This document shows positions 63,082 through 64,000 of a stretch of DNA of 64,000 nucleotides, piece by piece. The notes under the pieces were generated by a model that made no database searches, had not been told where the DNA came from, and worked only from the letters and a program-made list of their open reading frames with translations. The translations under genes and the position numbers were made by a program. The stretch's first letter is position 1. Every line of letters begins with the position of its first letter. The DNA comes from JACVRW01 sp963827065 (GTDB lineage Bacteria > Actinomycetota > Thermoleophilia > Solirubrobacterales > Thermoleophilaceae): NCBI GenBank assembly GCA_963827065.1, contig CAWGZM010000006.1, positions 1 through 64,000 of the forward strand, read 5' to 3'.

Positions 63082-64000
63082 GCGCCCGCTCCGAATTGCT
63101 CGAGCAGGCGCAGGTCGTTCTCGTAGAGCATGCGCAGGTCGGGGACCTCGTGAACGATGCTCGCGATCCGCTCGATGCCCATCCCGAACGCGAAGCCCTG
63201 CACGCGCTCGTTGTCGTATCCGGTGCCGGCCACGTAGTCGAGCACGTTGGGGTCGACCATGCCTGAGCCGAGGATCTCGATCCACGCCTCCCCCTTGCAG
63301 GTGAAGCAGCGCTGCGCGCCCTCCCAACCGGTCCCGCCGCAGCGGAAGCACGACACGTCCACCTCGACGCTCGGCTCGGTGAACGGGAAGTAGCCGGGGC
63401 GCAGGCGCACGCGCGTCTCTTCGCCGAACATCTGGCGCGCGAACTGGAGCAGCACGCCCTGGAGGTCGGCGAGGGTGATGTCCTCGTCGATCGCGAGCCC
63501 CTCGAGCTGCCAGAACATCGGCACGTGCGTGGCATCCGGCGTGTCGGGGCGGTAGACGCGGCCCGGCACGACGATGTAGATCGGCGGCGCCTGTGCCTCC
63601 ATCGCGCGGACCTGCATCGGCGAGGTGTGCGTGCGCAGCAGGACGCTCTCGCCCAGGTAGAAGGTGTCCTGCGGCAGCCGCGCGGGGTGCTCGGGCGGAT
63701 GGTTGAGCGCCGTGAAGTTGTAGTAGTCGTACTCGATCTCGGGGCCCTCGAGGACCTCGAAGCCGAGGCCGACGAAGATGTCCTCCATGCGCCGGCGGAT
63801 CTGCGACACGAGGTGCAGGTGGCCGGTCGGCAGCGGCGGGTCACCGGGCAGTGTCACGTCGATGCGGTCCTCCGCCAGCCGGCGGTCGAGCTCGGCCGCC
63901 TCGAGCTCGGCGGTCCGCTCGGCGAGCAGGCGCTCGAGCGCCTGCCTCACCTCGTTCGCCTGCTTGCCGACCGGCCCGCGCTCAGCCGGCGGGAGCTCCC
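63078..64000 (-). CDS. pheS: Phenylalanyl-tRNA synthetase alpha subunit (5' end beyond window)
   Basis: Catalytic subunit; the visible ~306 C-terminal codons run off the right edge (frame still open at 64000: ELPPAERGPVGKQANEVRQA). Motif 2 region VPGRVYRPDTPDATHVPMFW, HTSPMQVRAMEA, a Cys pair insert VSCFRCGGTGW ... CFTCKGEAWIEI (common in one PheS branch, zinc-binding by look), and motif 3 GFAFGMGIERI. Head of the pheST-argCJBDG unit as far as seen. Confidence 0.96.
   Translation of the reverse strand, partial: ELPPAERGPVGKQANEVRQALERLLAERTAELEAAELDRRLAEDRIDVTLPGDPPLPTGHLHLVSQIRRRMEDIFVGLGFEVLEGPEIEYDYYNFTALNHPPEHPARLPQDTFYLGESVLLRTHTSPMQVRAMEAQAPPIYIVVPGRVYRPDTPDATHVPMFWQLEGLAIDEDITLADLQGVLLQFARQMFGEETRVRLRPGYFPFTEPSVEVDVSCFRCGGTGWEGAQRCFTCKGEAWIEILGSGMVDPNVLDYVAGTGYDNERVQGFAFGMGIERIASIVHEVPDLRMLYENDLRLLEQFGAGA

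Noticed and set aside
60578..63844. 1,088-codon minus-strand frame overlapping pheST
   Set aside because: Out-of-phase shadow of pheT and pheS with Arg/Ala/Pro-rich composition and no motif.

Overview
The window is one continuous, very GC-rich stretch of bacterial chromosome. Gene content (BTAD/AfsR-type regulator, GatCAB, argCJBDG, PcrA, many short zinc-ribbon or one- and two-helix membrane proteins, GTG/TTG starts, tightly overlapping genes) points to an actinobacterium. I would guess the Thermoleophilia (Solirubrobacterales/Gaiellales-like), but that placement is inference. No rRNA, tRNA, CRISPR array, insertion sequence or integrase was seen. Many otherwise well-conserved genes (menD, urea transporter, formamidase, menF, the BTAD regulator, haloperoxidase, cysK, dnaE) keep coding similarity only if the frame is changed. 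This looks like single-base errors in a draft sequence rather than gene death.

Layout. 1-4025: end of menD (plus strand), then a minus-strand nitrogen unit of formamidase, a small unknown ORF and a urea transporter. 4025-10420: ilvB-ilvN-menF (minus) preceded by a run of small membrane proteins, a GNAT enzyme and conserved hypotheticals. 10476-19604: an accessory-looking block with two tandem secreted PKD-type paralogues (minus), a divergent giant BTAD-nSTAND1-TM-WD40 regulator, a secreted DxRxPD-repeat protein and a vanadium-haloperoxidase-like PAP2 enzyme (plus). 19607-26727: gatCAB with an upstream membrane protein, an MFS exporter, a RibD_C/DHFR-like reductase and folD. 26785-34107: a secreted protein, pcrA, an HtaA-like protein, an ABC-2 exporter pair, a queuosine-salvage Qng1 homologue and an AbiEi-DUF559 protein. 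34175-40459: cysE, cysK and two Lys/Ser-rich paralogues, a TMEM175 channel, a DipZ-C-like redoxin and an epoxide hydrolase. 40675-50573: Cys-free Rrf2 regulator, VanZ, an orphan histidine kinase, a lysozyme-like secreted protein, a molybdopterin oxidoreductase, an HDOD-LuxR fusion, gltX, nfo and small genes. 50617-64000: dnaE, a DUF4328 protein, then a seven-gene minus-strand operon pheS-pheT-argC-argJ-argB-argD-argG plus a coupled 56-codon ORF.

The most unusual region is 12.4-19.7 kb. The last ~57 bp of gatB are present a second time, as a direct copy at 12546-12602, so about 7 kb (giant regulator, repeat protein, haloperoxidase) sits between two copies of the gatB 3' end, as in an island inserted at a gene end. 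An 18-bp element centred on CGGTTACCG occurs 61-65 bp ahead of both plus-strand transcription units inside this segment. A 12-bp element (GGCTTTGGGCGC) occurs in opposite orientations ahead of the divergent PKD gene and the regulator. Together these suggest a self-contained, co-regulated cell-surface system: a membrane-anchored DNA-binding regulator with an external propeller, plus secreted effectors.
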